Below, piece by piece: positions 26,934-35,816 of a stretch of DNA of 64,000 bases. The notes under the pieces are model-generated. The model was not told the origin of the DNA, ran no database searches, and saw only the letters and a program-made list of their open reading frames with translations. How positions within the stretch are numbered: position 1 is the first letter of the stretch; each line of letters opens with the position of its first letter. The translations under genes and the position numbers were made by a program. Source of the DNA: Gemmatimonas sp. (GTDB lineage: Bacteria; Gemmatimonadota; Gemmatimonadetes; Gemmatimonadales; Gemmatimonadaceae); contig JAAVWC010000015.1 of NCBI GenBank assembly GCA_023910675.1, positions 1-64,000 of the forward strand, written 5' to 3'.

Positions 26934-27989
26934 TTACTCGGCGCTGAGCGTGCCGAGGTCGATCACGAAGCGATACTTGACGTCGGACTTGAGCATGCGC
27001 TCATAGGCGTCGTTGACGGCATCCGCGGCGATCAGCTCAATGTCGGCGGTAATGCCATGCAGGCCGCAGAAATCGAGCATTTCCTGCGTTTCGGCAATGC
27101 CGCCAATGAGGGAGCCGGCCAGGCGGCGGCGCTTCATGATGAAGGTGAAGGCGCCCGGCGCCGGGTGCGGCTCGGGCGACCCGCCCAGCAGGACCAGGGT
27201 GCCGTCGAGACGCAACAGCTGCATTTCGCTGTCGATGTCGTGCGGCGTGCCAACGGTATCGATGATCAGGTCGAGCGAATTGCGGAGCCCCTTCTTGGCC
27301 TGCGCGTCCTTGGACACCACCACCTCGTGCGCGCCGAGGCGACGGGCGTCGTCGGCCTTGGAGGGGGAGGTGGTCAGCACCACGACATGCGCGCCCAGCG
27401 CGGCGGCCAGCTTGACCGCCATGTGACCGAGCCCGCCAATCCCGACGACGCCGACTCGTGAGCCCTTGCCGACCTTCCACTGGCGCAGCGGCGACCAGGT
27501 GGTGATGCCGGCGCAGAGCAGCGGGGCCACCGCCGCCGGATCGAGATGCTCGGGGACGCGGAGGATGAACTTTTCGTTCACCACGATGTCTGACGAGTAG
27601 CCCCCCTGGGTGGGGCGCCCCGTTTCCTTCTCGCGTGAGCCGTACGTGCCGGTCATGCCGGTGTCGCAGTACTGCTCGAGGCCATCGCCACAGGGCTGGC
27701 AGCTCTGGCAGCTGTCCACCATGCACCCCACGCCCACGAGGTCACCGGCCTTCCAGCGGGTGACGCCGGCGCCCACGGACACCACGCGCCCCACCACTTC
27801 GTGGCCCGGCACCTGGGGATAGGCACACGGCCCCCATTCGCCGCGCACGGTGTGAAGGTCCGAGTGGCAGATCCCGCAGAAGAGGACCTGAATATGCACG
27901 TCCTGCGCCCCCACATCGCGGCGGTCGAACCGCCAGGGGGCGAGGGGCGAAGCCGCGTCGTAGGCGGCAATACCGGAAGTTGGAATCAT
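26934..27989 (-). CDS. Zinc-dependent NAD(P) alcohol dehydrogenase (cinnamyl alcohol dehydrogenase type)
   Basis: 351 residues. Catalytic zinc ligands are in CGICHSDLH and PGHEVVG. The four structural-zinc cysteines are in the SCQSCQPCGDGLEQYC lobe. The cofactor site is VGIGGLGHMAVKLAAALGA. The pattern GEWGPCAYPQVPGHE is typical of the YahK/Adh/CAD branch, which reduces a broad range of aldehydes with NADPH. It stands alone on the minus strand, divergent from the VPS10-like gene. An imperfect GCCCGT/ACGGGC inverted repeat lies just downstream of its stop codon. Confidence 0.9.
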   Translation of the reverse strand: MIPTSGIAAYDAASPLAPWRFDRRDVGAQDVHIQVLFCGICHSDLHTVRGEWGPCAYPQVPGHEVVGRVVSVGAGVTRWKAGDLVGVGCMVDSCQSCQPCGDGLEQYCDTGMTGTYGSREKETGRPTQGGYSSDIVVNEKFILRVPEHLDPAAVAPLLCAGITTWSPLRQWKVGKGSRVGVVGIGGLGHMAVKLAAALGAHVVVLTTSPSKADDARRLGAHEVVVSKDAQAKKGLRNSLDLIIDTVGTPHDIDSEMQLLRLDGTLVLLGGSPEPHPAPGAFTFIMKRRRLAGSLIGGIAETQEMLDFCGLHGITADIELIAADAVNDAYERMLKSDVKYRFVIDLGTLSAE

Positions 27990-28074
27990 AGATTCTTAAC
28001 GTGCAGGTGGCGGAGCACGTTCTCAATACGTAAACGTCCTGATGTTTCCTCCCCTGTTCCCTCCTTTCCTGATC

Positions 28075-31000
28075 ATGTCCCCTTCACGCTTCGTCCCGCG
28101 GCTGGCCGCGGTGACCGGTGGGCTCGCGCTGCACGGCACGCTGCTCGCTACGGCTCTGGGCGCCCAGGCGCTCGATTCGGCGACGGTCGCCGGCATGCGC
28201 TGGCGCACCGTAGGCCCGGCCAACTTCATGGGCCGCCTCTCCGACGTCGTCGGTATCCCCAGCCCGTCCAAAACGATTTTCGTTGCGGCGGCCGGCGGCG
28301 GCATCTGGAAGAGCACCAACAACGGTATCACCTGGCGTCCCACGTTCGACGACAAGCGCATCATCTCCATGGGGATGCTGGCCATTGCGCCGACCGATAC
28401 GCAGCAGGTATGGGCCGGCACGGGCGAGCCCAACTCGCGCAATTCCATCGAGCCTGGCGGCGGCATCTTCAAGAGCACCGACGGCGGCCTCACCTGGAAG
28501 CCCATGGGCCTCGAGAAGACCGAGCACATCGGGCGCATCGCGGTGCATCCGACCAACCCGAACGTCGTGTTCGTTGCCGCGCTCGGCGCGGCGTGGCGTT
28601 CCAATCCGGACCGTGGTCTGTACAAGACGACCGACGGCGGGCAGAACTGGAAGCTGGTCAAGTTCATCAGTGACAAGGCCGGCTTCGTCGACGTCGCCAT
28701 CCACCCCAAGAACCCCAACGTCGTGTTCGCGACGAGCTGGGAGCGCCGGCGCACGCCGTACTCGCTCTTCAGCGGCGGGCCGGGCTCGGCGCTGTGGAAG
28801 AGCACCGACGGCGGTGAGACGTGGGCGGAAGTGAAGGGCAACGGCTTCCCGGCCGGCTACAAGGGGCGCATGAGCCTCGACATCAATCTCGCCAACCCCG
28901 ACGTCATGTACATGATGATCGAAGCGGCGAGCAACACCACGGGGCCGATTGTCGGAGAGCGTTCGCCGAAGCTCAACGGCTTGTACAAGAGCACCGATGG
29001 CGGCACCACGTGGGCGCAGATGAACAACATCAACGTGCGTCCGTTCTACTACTCACAGGTGCGCAGCGATCCGAAGAATCCGAATCGTGTCTACTTCTCG
29101 AGCACGGAACTGCAGCTGTCGGAAGACGGCGGCAAGACGTCGCGCAACGCCGCGCAGAACGTGCACGTGGACGATCATGGCATCTGGATCGATCCGAACG
29201 ATCCGCAGCGCTGGTTCCTGGCCAACGATGGCGGCATCGCGATCACGTACGACGCCGGTGGCAATTTCGCGCAGATGCAGAACCTGCCCATTGGGCAGTT
29301 CTACGAAGTGGCGTACGACATGGCGGTGCCGTACAACATCTGCGGCGGTGCGCAGGACAACGGCACGTGGTGCGGCCCCAGCAAGCGTCGCGTGAATCAG
29401 ACGAGCCTCGGCTACTGGTTCACCATCGCCGGCGGTGACGGCTTCTACGCGGCCATGGATCCCACCGATCCGAGCGTCGTGTACGGTGAGTCGCAGGGCG
29501 GCAACGCGTCGCGGCTCAACCTCAAGACCGGTGAGCGCTACGCCTTCCAGAAGCCGTCGTGGCAGGCCAAGTACAAGGAGTGGGAAGACTCGATCGCGAC
29601 GGTGCGCGGCGACCCGCTCACGCCGGCGACGAAGACGCAGAACACCGCCATTGCCGCGCTGCGCAAGCGGCAGGCGAAGGACTCGGCCGATCTCGCGCTG
29701 CGTTTCAACTGGAACACCCCGTTCTTCCTGTCACCGCACAACCCGTCGGTGGTGTACTTCGGCGGCAACCGCGTGCTCAAGTCGAACAAGCGCGGGGAAG
29801 AGCTCCAGATCGTTTCTCCCGACCTGTCGAAGGGGCTCACGGCCAAGCTCGATACGGCGCTTCGCCTCACTGGCGGTATCACGCTCGACGCGACCGGCGC
29901 CGAAACGTATGGCACCGTGGTCGCGCTCGAAGAGAGCCCGGCCAAGCCTGGCCTGCTCTATGCCGGCACCGATGATGGCAACGTGTGGAAGAGCAGCAAC
30001 GATGGCGCCACGTGGGAGAACCTGGCCCCGCGCATCACCGGGCTGCCGAACAACGGCGAAGTGTACGTCACGCGCATCGAAGCGTCGAAGTTCGACGCGA
30101 ACGTCGTGTACGTGGCCTTCGACAACCATCGCAACGGCGACTTCAAGCCCTACCTGTTCGTCTCCAAGGATGGCGGCAAGTCCTTCACGAGCCTCGTGAA
30201 CAATCTGCCCGCCGACGGGAACGCCGACTTCCTGCATGTCGTGCGCGAAGACCCGTCCAACGCCGACGTATTGTACGTGGGCAGCTCGCTCAGCGTGTAC
30301 GCCTCGATCGATCGTGGCGCCACGTGGTCGAAGCTGGCGTCGGGGCTGCCGAGCGTGCCGGTGTACGATCTGCAGATTCATCCGCGCGATCGTGAGCTCA
30401 TTGCTGCCACGCACGGCCGTGGTTTTTGGATTGTCGACGTGTCGGCGCTGCAGCAGATGAACAAGGCGGTGGCCGCCAAACCGGTGCATCTGTTCCAGCC
30501 GCGGACTGCGTTCCAGTGGGGCGAAGAACCGCTCCGTGGCGCGTCGGGGAACGGCAACGCGCAGGGCTTCTTCGCGACGCCTAATCCGGCGTACGGCGCG
30601 AACATCACGTATCGCATCACGCAGGCCGGTGCGCCGGCGCGCATCAGCGTGCTGAACGCGGTCGGCGATACGGTGTCCACGATCTCCGGGCCCGGTACGG
30701 TGGGGCTGCACACGGTATCGTGGAACTTCACCGTGAATGGCCGTCCGGCGCCGCGTGCGCCGCTGTCGGCGAGCGAAAAGCGTGACAGCATTCTGCGCGC
30801 GGTGCGCATGCCGCAGGTGCTCGATTCGCTCACGAAGGCCAAGTACGACAGCACCGCCCTCGCCCTCGCCAAGCAGCTGCTCAACCCGGTGGGCGGCGCC
30901 GGAAACTTCCGTGGCGGCGGTGGCGGCGGTGGACGAGGCGCCCAGGGCCCGTGCGAGCGTCCGTTGACGCAGTGGGAGACGTTCTGCGAACGCCCCGCGG

Positions 31001-31308
31001 AAGCGACCGCCCGCGGCCCGCAGGCCAATGTGGCTGAGCTGCAGCAGCGTGCGGCGCAGCTCCAGAACGCCGGCAGCAACCCGGCGGTGCGGAAGGTGTT
31101 CGATCTGATCGGCTTGCCCGTGCCGGCACAGGGCCGCGGTGGTTTCGGCGGCTTCGGCGGTGGCAACTCGGCCGCCACCACCGGTGACTACGGCATCGTG
31201 CTGCAGATCGGCACGACCGTGCAGAAGCAGATGCTGCGCGTCGAGAACACGGGGGCGGCAGGCGGGGGGAACCCCTTCGGCTTCCAGCTCGACGACGAGG
31301 GGAAGTAA
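28075..31308 (+). CDS. Secreted VPS10/sortilin-like beta-propeller protein
   Basis: About 1077 residues from ATG 28075, which gives a clean signal peptide; ATG 28042 in the same frame would add 11 residues. Repeated Asp-box (BNR) motifs such as KSTDGGLTWKPM, KTTDGGQNWKLV, KSTDGGETWAEV and KSSNDGATWENL run through residues about 50-790, building one or two large propellers of the kind called sortilin or glycosyl hydrolase BNR proteins. The C-terminal 250 residues hold an FlgD-like beta domain (TVSWNFTVNGRPAP) and a Gly-rich linker. Such proteins are strongly expanded in Gemmatimonadota and Acidobacteriota. Their ligand is unknown; they may act as secreted peptidase-like or binding proteins. 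Confidence 0.88.
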   Translation: MSPSRFVPRLAAVTGGLALHGTLLATALGAQALDSATVAGMRWRTVGPANFMGRLSDVVGIPSPSKTIFVAAAGGGIWKSTNNGITWRPTFDDKRIISMGMLAIAPTDTQQVWAGTGEPNSRNSIEPGGGIFKSTDGGLTWKPMGLEKTEHIGRIAVHPTNPNVVFVAALGAAWRSNPDRGLYKTTDGGQNWKLVKFISDKAGFVDVAIHPKNPNVVFATSWERRRTPYSLFSGGPGSALWKSTDGGETWAEVKGNGFPAGYKGRMSLDINLANPDVMYMMIEAASNTTGPIVGERSPKLNGLYKSTDGGTTWAQMNNINVRPFYYSQVRSDPKNPNRVYFSSTELQLSEDGGKTSRNAAQNVHVDDHGIWIDPNDPQRWFLANDGGIAITYDAGGNFAQMQNLPIGQFYEVAYDMAVPYNICGGAQDNGTWCGPSKRRVNQTSLGYWFTIAGGDGFYAAMDPTDPSVVYGESQGGNASRLNLKTGERYAFQKPSWQAKYKEWEDSIATVRGDPLTPATKTQNTAIAALRKRQAKDSADLALRFNWNTPFFLSPHNPSVVYFGGNRVLKSNKRGEELQIVSPDLSKGLTAKLDTALRLTGGITLDATGAETYGTVVALEESPAKPGLLYAGTDDGNVWKSSNDGATWENLAPRITGLPNNGEVYVTRIEASKFDANVVYVAFDNHRNGDFKPYLFVSKDGGKSFTSLVNNLPADGNADFLHVVREDPSNADVLYVGSSLSVYASIDRGATWSKLASGLPSVPVYDLQIHPRDRELIAATHGRGFWIVDVSALQQMNKAVAAKPVHLFQPRTAFQWGEEPLRGASGNGNAQGFFATPNPAYGANITYRITQAGAPARISVLNAVGDTVSTISGPGTVGLHTVSWNFTVNGRPAPRAPLSASEKRDSILRAVRMPQVLDSLTKAKYDSTALALAKQLLNPVGGAGNFRGGGGGGGRGAQGPCERPLTQWETFCERPAEATARGPQANVAELQQRAAQLQNAGSNPAVRKVFDLIGLPVPAQGRGGFGGFGGGNSAATTGDYGIVLQIGTTVQKQMLRVENTGAAGGGNPFGFQLDDEGK

Positions 31309-31315
31309 CGGTCAG

Positions 31316-31357
31316 AACTGAGTACTGAGAGCAGAGAACTCAGAGCTCAGAGATCAG
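31316..31357 (+). repeat. Six phased 7-bp NNCTSAG repeats (left array)
   Basis: Six consecutive heptamers in one phase: AACTGAG, TACTGAG, AGCAGAG, AACTCAG, AGCTCAG and AGATCAG. The array starts eight bases after the VPS10-like stop codon and lies just outside a long hairpin. A matching array lies on the other side. Confidence 0.85.
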
Positions 31358-31362
31358 CTTTT

Positions 31363-31477
31363 GATAGGCGTGAGAGTCGAGTCACGCAGAGGCGAGCAGC
31401 GAGGACCGGCGGTTGGGGAAACCGCCACCGCGGGTCCTGGCTGCTCGCTTCTGCGTTCCTCGACTCTCACGCCTATC
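31363..31477. terminator. 115-bp near-perfect hairpin
   Basis: The outer 19-bp arms GATAGGCGTGAGAGTCGAG and its exact complement are separated by small bulges from further matched blocks GCAGA/TCTGC, GCGAGCAGC/GCTGCTCGC, AGGACC/GGTCCT and GGCGGTT/AACCGCC around a four- to five-base loop. It lies between two co-directional genes, 55 bases after a stop codon. It should halt or slow transcription or form a stable mRNA 3' end, but no T-run follows, so a classic intrinsic terminator is not certain. Confidence 0.7.
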
Positions 31478-31480
31478 CGG

Positions 31481-31543
31481 AACTGAGTTCTGAGGTCTGA
31501 GCTCGCAGCTCTCAGAACTCAGGCCTGAATTCTGAGAAATCAG
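31481..31543 (+). repeat. Nine phased 7-bp NNCTSAG repeats (right array)
   Basis: Nine consecutive heptamers in one phase: AACTGAG, TTCTGAG, GTCTGAG, CTCGCAG, CTCTCAG, AACTCAG, GCCTGAA, TTCTGAG and AAATCAG. The array starts three bases after the 115-bp hairpin. Because CTGAG and CTCAG complement each other, the arrays on the two sides can also pair and extend the hairpin. Confidence 0.85.
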
Positions 31544-31580
31544 AGGCTAGATTTCGCCCCGTACTCATCCGGGACGTCTT

Positions 31581-32129
31581 GTGCGCGAATACCATTTTCA
31601 GGCCACCGCCGACACCATGGAAGCTCTGCGCACGTTGCGTGGTGCCTGGCGCGGATTGGCAACCGCCGAACACGAGCTCACCATCGTGCTCCGCGATGGG
31701 CGGTTCGTGCGCGTCGGCCTCGATACCGCCGATGTGGAAGGGCTCTTCGACGCCTACCGCATTCGCGCTGAAGTCGTCGACGACCCCGGCATTTCCGGGG
31801 TCCCCGTCGAAGATTTCATCGACGGCAACAACGATATCGTGCTCTTCACCGGCATGAGCTGGAGTGAGCCGCATGGTCCCGTGAAAGCCGACGGCATTTC
31901 CGACAGCTCGGCCATGGTCTTCTCCGGCCATCCGGGGCAGCTGTCCGAAACCGCCGAAGTGGTGTGCGTGACCACCGACGCGTTCGTGGTGGCCTCGAGC
32001 GTCGGCCGTGGCATGCTCATTCGCACCGGGCTGCGTCCGGGGTCGCTCGAAGTGGAGCGCAACCCCGAAAAGGTCCGGGCGTTTCTGCTCGAACGCGGCT
32101 ATCGCGACGAGAACGAAGACGCGTCGTAG
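31581..32129 (+). CDS. Hypothetical 182-residue cytosolic protein
   Basis: From GTG 31581, with no ribosome binding site visible. No signal peptide or membrane segment. The sequence alternates strand-like hydrophobics (ELTIVLRDGRFVRVGLD, EVVCVTTDAFVVASS) with an acidic centre (VDDPGISGVPVEDFIDGNNDI) and has a charged C-terminus. I do not recognise the family. It starts 37 bases after the heptad-repeat block and ends five bases from the convergent ChaN-like gene. Confidence 0.65.
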   Translation: MREYHFQATADTMEALRTLRGAWRGLATAEHELTIVLRDGRFVRVGLDTADVEGLFDAYRIRAEVVDDPGISGVPVEDFIDGNNDIVLFTGMSWSEPHGPVKADGISDSSAMVFSGHPGQLSETAEVVCVTTDAFVVASSVGRGMLIRTGLRPGSLEVERNPEKVRAFLLERGYRDENEDAS

Positions 32130-32134
32130 CGCGG

Positions 32135-33085
32135 TTACTTCTTTGGCGCGCGCGTGAAGAGCAGGTAGTCGGCCGTGCTGCGTTTGTCGTCGCCGTTGGC
32201 CTTGGAGAGATCGTCCACGGGAATGGCGCTCAGTACGACGCTCGACGCCTTGGGGAGTCGGCGGCGGGCGCGCTCGACGGTACCAAGTCCGTTGTCGCTA
32301 TGAAACGCGCCGTCCACCTGAAAGATCACCGTGCCCTTGGGTGACCGCGTGAACGCGTCGGCAATCGCTTCACCCATCGCTTCGTCCTTCACGCACTGCG
32401 CTTCGTAAAAGCGATCGGTCATCTGCGCCATAGCCGCTTGGTCGGCCGCAGTGGGCGGTCCGCCGGCGGCGCTGTGCCCCTGCATCGATTCGGCGAACTT
32501 CGCGTAGTACGCGTCTTTCGGGCACGAATGCTCACGCGCCATGTAGCCACGATCACGCGCGTTCATCGTGTCGAGTACGGCCAAGCCGCGTCGGCTGACG
32601 GCGCTCGCCAGGCGGCGCGGGACATTCGCCGCCACCACCGGCCATCCGCGGACCCGGGCAAGCTCCACCATGGGGCGATAGTCGGCCGTGTAGTTGTCCC
32701 ACGGACGGGCTGCGGCGAGAAACTTCTCCTCGGAAATCGTGCCAGCCAGATACTGATCGAGGACAGGCTGTACGTCCCGCTCGAACATCTCGAGGGTGAG
32801 CACGACGCGTGACCGACGCTCACCTAGTGCGGCAAGCACCGCCGTCTCCGCCGCATGTGTGGCGGGATCGTTGTGCTGCTCCCCGAAGAACACGAGGTCC
32901 TTCGACGCGATCGCCGTCGCCAGCTGCGCGAAGGGGATGAACTTCTGCGCCTTCGTGTCGTACACGCGAAGTGCGGGCTCGGCCTGCAACGCGGGCATGT
33001 AGGCCGCGCGACCGCCCGACATACAGGCGGTCGTGAGCAGCGTGCACACGCTGAGGACGAGAGCGGAAGGGAAACGCAGCGACAT
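32135..33085 (-). CDS. ChaN-like (DUF399/TIKI-superfamily) lipoprotein
   Basis: 316 residues from ATG 33085. The signal peptide ends in the lipobox TTAC. The mature domain has the TIKI/ChaN motifs: LVFFGEQHNDPATH (Glu/His pair), TLEMFERDVQPVLDQYL, and AFHSDNGLGTVERARR near the C-terminus. Campylobacter ChaN binds haem and is linked to iron acquisition, while related TIKI proteins are metallopeptidases, so either haem binding or proteolysis is possible. Divergent from the DUF969/979 transporter genes. Confidence 0.85.
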   Translation of the reverse strand: MSLRFPSALVLSVCTLLTTACMSGGRAAYMPALQAEPALRVYDTKAQKFIPFAQLATAIASKDLVFFGEQHNDPATHAAETAVLAALGERRSRVVLTLEMFERDVQPVLDQYLAGTISEEKFLAAARPWDNYTADYRPMVELARVRGWPVVAANVPRRLASAVSRRGLAVLDTMNARDRGYMAREHSCPKDAYYAKFAESMQGHSAAGGPPTAADQAAMAQMTDRFYEAQCVKDEAMGEAIADAFTRSPKGTVIFQVDGAFHSDNGLGTVERARRRLPKASSVVLSAIPVDDLSKANGDDKRSTADYLLFTRAPKK

Positions 33086-33191
33086 GCGGACCTGGCGATG
33101 GCCAATGAGAGGGAAACCAGAGCGGAAAGGTACCGCGATGTCTCGTGCGGCTCCATGGTGCGGGACCGGTTTGCGAAGTAACGTGGACGCC

Positions 33192-33896
33192 ATGCTCCCC
33201 CTGATCGGAATTCTCATCGTCATCGTGGGATTCGCGCTGCGGCTCAATGCGCTGCTCGTGGTGACACTCGCCGGCGTGGCCACGGGGCTCGTCAGTGGCC
33301 AGTCGCTCCCCGACGTCATCGCCGCCTTCGGCAAAGCATTCGTCGACAGCCGGTACATCGCCATCGTGTGGCTCGCGCTGCCGGTCATCGGGCTTGCCGA
33401 ACGCTCGGGGCTCAAGGAGCGCTCGCGGGAGGTCATCAGCCGTATTCAGGCGGCGACGGCCGGACGCGTCTTGCTGGTCTATCTCGCGCTTCGGCAGGCC
33501 ACATCGGCGCTCGGCCTGGTTTCCCTTGGCGGACACGCGCAAATGGTACGGCCGCTGGTGGCCCCCATGGCGGAAGGAGCCGCCGACAATACACATGGCG
33601 CGTTGCCCACACACACGCGCGAGCGCATCAAGAGCATGGCCGCGGCGAGCGACAACGTGGGGATGTTCTTCGGCGAAGATGTCTTCGTGGCCATCGGCTC
33701 CATTCTGCTCATTCGTGCATTCCTCGAGCAGAACGGCATTGTCGTGGAGCCATTGCAGCTGGCGCGATGGGCCATTCCCACGGCGATCGTTGCGTTTGTC
33801 GTGCACGGGGCGCGCCTGCTACTGCTCGATCGTGACATCACGAGCGCCGTGCGCGCCGAGCGCGAGAGCTACGTCAGTTCGGAGCCACGCGCATGA
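33192..33896 (+). CDS. DUF969 family membrane protein
   Basis: 234 residues from ATG 33192 (GTG 33183 in frame is possible). Five to six transmembrane helices; the motifs LGGHAQMVRPLVAPMAEGA and DNVGMFFGEDVF are characteristic of DUF969. DUF969 and DUF979 are almost always encoded together, and look like two halves of an ion-transporter-superfamily carrier; family context elsewhere points to organic-acid or peptide-product transport. The stop codon overlaps the DUF979 start by ATGA, supporting a two-subunit permease. Confidence 0.88.
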   Translation: MLPLIGILIVIVGFALRLNALLVVTLAGVATGLVSGQSLPDVIAAFGKAFVDSRYIAIVWLALPVIGLAERSGLKERSREVISRIQAATAGRVLLVYLALRQATSALGLVSLGGHAQMVRPLVAPMAEGAADNTHGALPTHTRERIKSMAAASDNVGMFFGEDVFVAIGSILLIRAFLEQNGIVVEPLQLARWAIPTAIVAFVVHGARLLLLDRDITSAVRAERESYVSSEPRA

Positions 33897-34846
33897 TCAC
33901 GCTCGAAGCGATCTACGTGCTCATGGGGCTGCTCACCGGTGGTATCGCGCTGGTGAACGCGCGCGACGACAGCAACCCGCGTCGCTGGCGCAATACGCTG
34001 TTCTGGGGTGTGTACGCGCTGCTCTTCTTTGCCGGCTCGTACATCAGCAGTCTCGCGAGTGGTCTCTTGGTGATCGTCATGGTGGCCACTGCAGCCGCCG
34101 GGCTGGGGCAAGGCACGCGCGAATCGGTCACCGCACCGCAACGCGCCACATCGGCGCAACGCTATGGCAATCGACTCTTCGTTCCGGTGCTGGTCGTGCC
34201 CTTTGCCACCTTTCTCGGCAGCCTGCTGCTCAAGGACCTCACGCTCAACGGGCATCCGCTCGTCGATCCCAAACAGGTCACGCAGATCGCGCTCGGCGTG
34301 GCGACAGTGTTGGGGCTACTCACCGGGTTCATCATGCTGCGGCCACCGGCCGCCGCCCCCATTGTCGAAGCCCGTCGGCTCATGGATAGCGTCGGATGGG
34401 CGGCGGTGCTGCCGCAATCGCTTGCCGCGCTCGGCGCCGTCTTTGCCGCTGCGGGGGTCGGGAAGGTGGTGAGCACCCTCGCCACCACGTATCTGCCGCT
34501 GGGCTCACCAGTGGCCGCGGTGGCAGCATATGCCATTGGCATGGCGCTGTTCACCATGATCATGGGCAACGCGTTTGCAGCCTTCCCGGTCATGACCGCC
34601 GGCATCGGCCTGCCGCTGGTCGTGCAGCAGTACGGCGGCGACGTGGTGATCGTGACGGCCATTGGCATGCTATCGGGCTTCTGCGGCACCCTCATGACAC
34701 CCATGGCGGCCAACTTCAACATCGTGCCTGCCGCATTACTCGAGTTGCACGATCGCTACGGTGTCATCAAGGCGCAGCTCCCCACGGCCCTCATCCTGCT
34801 CGCGGCCAACATCGTGCTGCTTTCGCTCTTCGCGTTTCCACGGTAA
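33893..34846 (+). CDS. DUF979 family membrane protein
   Basis: 317 residues, nine or so transmembrane helices. The conserved segment MIMGNAFAAFPVMTAGIGLP and the GFCGTLMTPMAANFNIVPA loop mark the DUF979 family. It is translationally coupled to the DUF969 gene (4-bp overlap) and is followed after 11 bases by the DUF2891 remnant, which in intact form usually travels with this pair, so the three belonged to one operon. Confidence 0.88.
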   Translation: MITLEAIYVLMGLLTGGIALVNARDDSNPRRWRNTLFWGVYALLFFAGSYISSLASGLLVIVMVATAAAGLGQGTRESVTAPQRATSAQRYGNRLFVPVLVVPFATFLGSLLLKDLTLNGHPLVDPKQVTQIALGVATVLGLLTGFIMLRPPAAAPIVEARRLMDSVGWAAVLPQSLAALGAVFAAAGVGKVVSTLATTYLPLGSPVAAVAAYAIGMALFTMIMGNAFAAFPVMTAGIGLPLVVQQYGGDVVIVTAIGMLSGFCGTLMTPMAANFNIVPAALLELHDRYGVIKAQLPTALILLAANIVLLSLFAFPR

Positions 34847-34857
34847 CCGCCGTCCAG

Positions 34858-35707
34858 ATGACACTCCCCGTGCTCGACCACGCCACCGCCGTCCACTTCG
34901 CGCAGCTCGCGTTGTCGCACGTGCAGCGTGAGTATCCCAACAAGCTCGACCACGTGTTGCTGAACGATGGCGATGCCATGGGGCCGGCCGCGCTGCATCC
35001 GGTGTTCTACGGCAGCTTCGACTGGCATTCGTGCGTGCACGGCTATTGGCTGCTGGCGACGCTGTATCGCACCACGCTCGCACGCGACCCGCACGATGAC
35101 ACGCGGGCGCGCATTCACGCGCTCTTCGAGTCGCAGTGCACGGCGGAAAAGATGCATGCCGAAGTGCAGTATGCGGCGCATCCGTCCCGCGCTGGCTTCG
35201 AGCGCCCGTACGGATGGGCGTGGATTCTCGCGCTGCAAGCCGAGTTGGACCGACATGATCACGACGCCGGCCGGCGGTGGGCAGCGGTGCTGCAGCCACT
35301 CACCGATGTGTTCGTGGGCCGCTTCATGGCCTTTCTGCCAAAGGCCACCTATCCCATTCGGGTGGGTACGCATTTCAATTCGGCGTTCGCGGTTCGACTC
35401 GCACTCGAGTATGCCGATGCCGCCGGCCACACGGCACTGTCGGCCATGGTACGCGACGCGGCGCAGCGCTGGTTCCTCAACGACCGCGACTGTCAGGCGT
35501 GGGAGCCTGGAGGCGACGACTTTCTGTCGTCGGCGCTCATGGAAGCCGAGTGTATGCGTCTGGTGTTGGACCGCGCTGCCTTCGCCCCCTGGTTCGACGC
35601 CCTTCTCCCTCGCGTTACGACTCGCGAGCCCGCCGCACGTGGCCGGCGATTACATGGGCGAGCATTGGCTCGCGACGTTCGCGCTGCTCGCGCTTCTCGA
35701 TCGTTGA
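34858..35707 (+). pseudogene. DUF2891 family gene, disrupted by deletion and frameshift near the 3' end
   Basis: From ATG 34858 the first about 253 residues read as a normal DUF2891 protein (HPVFYGSFDWHSCVHGYW, GRPYGWAW-type and GGDDFLSSALMEAECM stretches). After WFDALLP near 35610 the original frame becomes Arg/Ala-rich and runs on to 35808. In the +1 frame the expected family C-terminus appears: PPHVAGDYMGEHWLATFALL, ending at TGA 35705-35707. As I recall the family, about 55-65 residues with an HLDGLNLSRAW motif should lie between these parts and are absent. So a deletion whose length is not a multiple of three has removed that block and shifted the frame; an assembly error is the alternative. 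If translated, the frame-0 product would be 316 residues. Confidence 0.65.
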
Positions 35708-35816
35708 CGCGGGGCGGCAGCCACCGCCGCGGCGCGCCCGGTGGCATGGCCGATGAGGTAATCGCCATCTGGCACACCGAGGTACGACAGGGAACGGCTC
35801 GGCAGTAGTTTGCAGC

